Part shown: in pieces, positions 62,341 through 64,000 of the stretch
Numbering within the stretch: position 1 is the first letter of the stretch
Layout: every line of letters starts with the position of its first letter
DNA from: Olivibacter sitiensis DSM 17696
Lineage (GTDB): Bacteria > Bacteroidota > Bacteroidia > Sphingobacteriales > Sphingobacteriaceae
Length of the DNA: 64,000 nt
Reading direction: 5' to 3'
Assembly: GCF_000427965.1 (NCBI RefSeq)
Contig: NZ_ATZA01000003.1
Location: 124,001-188,000 of the forward strand
Translations under genes and position numbers: made by a program
The notes under the pieces: generated by a model
Databases searched by the model: none
What the model saw: the letters and a program-made list of their open reading frames with translations, nothing else
Told to the model about the DNA's origin: nothing

Positions 62341-62805
62341 ATGCCTATAATCCACCAAATACACCTCTCGGAATCGCATAAGTCGCAATTGCTTGACCTA
62401 TGGAACGATGAATATCCGGAAAGGCTTGCCTATACAAACATCGAAGAATTAAACCACTACATACATGGACTGGCAAACTGCGAGCACTATTTAATTATAG
62501 AGAATAATCTTGTCAGAGCTTGGGCATTCAAGTTCACGAGAGACGGCGAGAGGTGGTTTGCCATCATTCTCTCGAGCTCGCTGCATGGCAAGGGCCTTGG
62601 TTCTCGTCTCCTAAGCAAGCTAAAGGAAGATGAATCCGAGCTCAACGGCTGGGTGATAGATCATGACCATGACTTCAAAAGAAATGGTGAACCCTACCCC
62701 TCGCCCATTGAATTCTATACCAAGAACGATTTCAAGACCCTGCCCTCCCAGCGACTGGAATCGAAAAACTTGTCCGCCGTGAGAATAAAATGGACATTGT
62801 CATAA
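62341..62805 (+). CDS. GNAT-family N-acetyltransferase-like protein
   Basis: 154 residues from the ATG giving MPIIHQIHLSESHKSQLLDL; an earlier start would reach into the preceding relic. The GNAT core shows AYTNIEELNHYIHGLANCEH, then WAFKFTRDGERWFAIILSSS, then the acetyl-CoA pyrophosphate loop LHGKGLGSRLLSKLKED (Q/R-x-x-G-x-G/A-like) and a final IEFYTKNDFK. It appears complete. The acceptor substrate is unknown. Confidence 0.75.
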   Translation: MPIIHQIHLSESHKSQLLDLWNDEYPERLAYTNIEELNHYIHGLANCEHYLIIENNLVRAWAFKFTRDGERWFAIILSSSLHGKGLGSRLLSKLKEDESELNGWVIDHDHDFKRNGEPYPSPIEFYTKNDFKTLPSQRLESKNLSAVRIKWTLS

Positions 62806-62985
62806 TTGAAATCACCCAAATTCGGGCTAATTGGGCAATAAGCCGGAACAAAGTGCCTCTGACAACAACTGAACTTTACGCGATATTTCAATAGCGGTTT
62901 TTCTATCAACTTTCAGAAAAAATCACTGTCGGTCAATCATTCAAACGACAGCTAAATAAAAAAAACAATAAAAATTTGCGTAGCT

Positions 62986-63015
62986 AAATGACTACAAATA
63001 TATTTGTAGTCATTT
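62986..63015. promoter_or_regulatory. 30-bp perfect palindrome, candidate ArsR operator
   Basis: AAATGACTACAAATA at 62986-63000 followed immediately by its exact complement at 63001-63015. It lies about 60 bp upstream of the ArsR-type gene. The inner CTACAAATA/TATTTGTAG arms look like a dimer-binding site, so this is probably the autoregulatory operator. Confidence 0.65.
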
Positions 63016-63076
63016 GGCTACATGACAAAACGACGCATCATGGTGTGAAGGCCTATAAAAAACAACAATATAAAGA

Positions 63077-63397
63077 ATGAATTTAAGACGAGATGTTTTT
63101 CAAGCTATTGCCGACCCGACAAGACGGGCAATATTGCTATTGGTTGCTTCGCAATCCATGACGGCAGGTGCCATTGCCTCAAACTTTGACACGGCAAGAC
63201 CGACCGTTTCAAAGCACCTGCAAATTCTCACCGAGTGCGAATTGCTCAAACAAGAGCAAAACGGCAGGGAAATTCACTATCATATCAATGCCAAGAAAAT
63301 GAAAGAAGTAGCCGACTTTGTTGAACCTTTCCGACAAATGTGGGACGACCGGTTCAACAAACTGGAAGCTGTAATGAAAAAGTATCAAAAGAAATAA
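63077..63397 (+). CDS. ArsR-family regulator
   Basis: 106 residues with the ArsR winged helix: [40 protein letters not shown] (recognition helix) and [20 protein letters not shown]. The C-terminal helix [19 protein letters not shown] is typical of the metal-independent group that is paired with SRPBCC proteins. No Cys/His metal site is apparent. The next gene follows by one base and a perfect palindrome lies upstream, so it likely represses this small operon. Confidence 0.9.
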   Translation: MNLRRDVFQAIADPTRRAILLLVASQSMTAGAIASNFDTARPTVSKHLQILTECELLKQEQNGREIHYHINAKKMKEVADFVEPFRQMWDDRFNKLEAVMKKYQKK

Positions 63398-63398
63398 A

Positions 63399-63872
63399 AT
63401 GGAACAAAAAACAAAAGTCAATGCCGAAGAGGGCAAACAGGAAATCATCATCACAAGGGAATTTGATCTGCCTCTGGAATTGCTTTTTAAGGCTTATGAA
63501 GAACCCGAACTGTTTGAACAATGGATGGGAACGAAAGTGCTGAAAATGGAAAACAAGAAACACGGTTCCTATTCGTTTGAAACATCTCATGACGGAAAAG
63601 TAGTTTTTCGGGCAAACGGAACAATACACGAATTTGTACCGAACCAAAAGATTACACGAACTTTTGAAATGGAAAACATGCCCTTCCCTGTTCAGCTTGA
63701 ATACTTGGAATTTGAAAAACTAACGGACGAAACAAGTAAACTGACTATGCACATCTTGTTTAAATCCGTTGCTTTCAGAAACCAACTGATGCAAATGCCT
63801 TTTGCCCAGGGCATCCATATGGCACACAACCGTCTGCAAGAAATCGTCAGCAAAAAAAATAACGAGATATGA
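63399..63872 (+). CDS. SRPBCC/AHSA1-domain protein
   Basis: 157 residues. The START-like fold starts IIITREFDLPLELLFKAYEE, followed by PELFEQWMG, GTIHEFVPNQKITRTFEM and LTMHILFKSVAFRNQL. Such proteins bind hydrophobic ligands, although some act in stress responses. ArsR-SRPBCC pairs are common and usually co-transcribed. It starts one base after the regulator and overlaps the next gene by four bases. Confidence 0.88.
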   Translation: MEQKTKVNAEEGKQEIIITREFDLPLELLFKAYEEPELFEQWMGTKVLKMENKKHGSYSFETSHDGKVVFRANGTIHEFVPNQKITRTFEMENMPFPVQLEYLEFEKLTDETSKLTMHILFKSVAFRNQLMQMPFAQGIHMAHNRLQEIVSKKNNEI

Positions 63873-64000
63873 CGAAGCAAACCGAGCTAGCAAGCTCAAC
63901 AAAATTAAAGACAGTCATCTATTGGATTGCAACTGTTTGGCTGGCATTGGGAATGACATCGACAGGCATCGTCCAACTTATGAAAATGAAAGAAGAAGTC
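63869..64000 (+). CDS. DoxX-like membrane protein (5' part, cut by window edge)
   Basis: 44 codons are in the window, starting MTKQTELASSTKLKTVIYWI and continuing ATVWLALGMTSTGIVQLMKM. The long hydrophobic segment and the G-x-x-Q spacing suit the first helix of DoxX/DoxD-like proteins, a frequent neighbour of ArsR-SRPBCC pairs. The ATG overlaps the SRPBCC stop (ATGA), so it is the third gene of that operon. The remainder lies outside the window. Confidence 0.6.
   Translation, partial: MTKQTELASSTKLKTVIYWIATVWLALGMTSTGIVQLMKMKEEV

Noticed and set aside
1-64000. tRNA, rRNA genes or CRISPR arrays
   Set aside because: No cloverleaf, rRNA segment or regular spaced repeat was found on reading both strands.

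Overview
The window looks like a chromosomal segment of a Bacteroidota bacterium, probably of the family Sphingobacteriaceae. The evidence is two SusC/SusD pairs, an ECF sigma/FecR pair, DUF6266-type proteins, IS21 elements of Bacteroidota type, several TAnnTTTG promoter boxes, and very few Shine-Dalgarno sequences. No tRNA, rRNA or CRISPR array was seen.

Layout. (1) 1-6838: a glycosyltransferase cut by the window edge, a UbiA-type prenyltransferase and an ABC exporter on the minus strand. They diverge from two tandem flavoproteins of the geranylgeranyl-reductase family. Together they suggest an isoprenoid-derived product that is reduced, glycosylated and exported. (2) 6803-10875: a phage-lysis-like group of a CHAP amidase/peptidase, a small membrane protein, a small lipoprotein with a C-terminal membrane anchor, two DUF6266-like proteins and a helix-turn-helix protein, with a palindromic repeat element inside. 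(3) 11079-15075: lipoprotein, membrane protein, histidine kinase, response regulator and Crp/Fnr regulator in tight order. They are followed by two perfect TGTGA-N6-TCACA sites, a promoter box, a small exported peptide and a strong terminator. (4) 15093-22397: a SusD/SusC/TlpA operon with a long structured leader, a 44-codon ORF in that leader and a divergent XRE regulator. (5) 22651-31436: two unknown genes, a SusC relic, a complete AbiE toxin-antitoxin pair with an operator, one IS21 element inserted into another, and an ORF6N relic.

(6) 31484-46231: a surface-polysaccharide locus on the minus strand with five glycosyltransferases, MurB, MurA, an ABC flippase-type exporter and two [small ORF - MBOAT acyltransferase - SGNH-like protein] modules. 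A 191-bp near-identical repeat carries each small ORF. MurA plus MurB suggests a locally supplied UDP-MurNAc-type sugar, and the two modules suggest O-acylation of the polymer. (7) 46325-54729: a polysaccharide utilisation locus (sigma factor, FecR, STN-type SusC, SusD, GH88 unsaturated glucuronyl hydrolase) closed by a strong terminator. (8) 55058-59590: a DUF4345-like membrane protein, a serine hydrolase, a membrane-anchored AraC regulator and a secreted beta-barrel-like protein. (9) 59949-62805: a decaying accessory patch with a C5-methyltransferase lacking its target-recognition region, the N-terminus of an HpaII-like endonuclease, and clipped YdeI and GNAT genes among intact VOC and GNAT genes. 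(10) 62986-64000: an ArsR-type regulator with a 30-bp perfect palindrome upstream, an SRPBCC protein and the start of a DoxX-like gene.

Functions are read from motifs and gene context only; no database search was possible.
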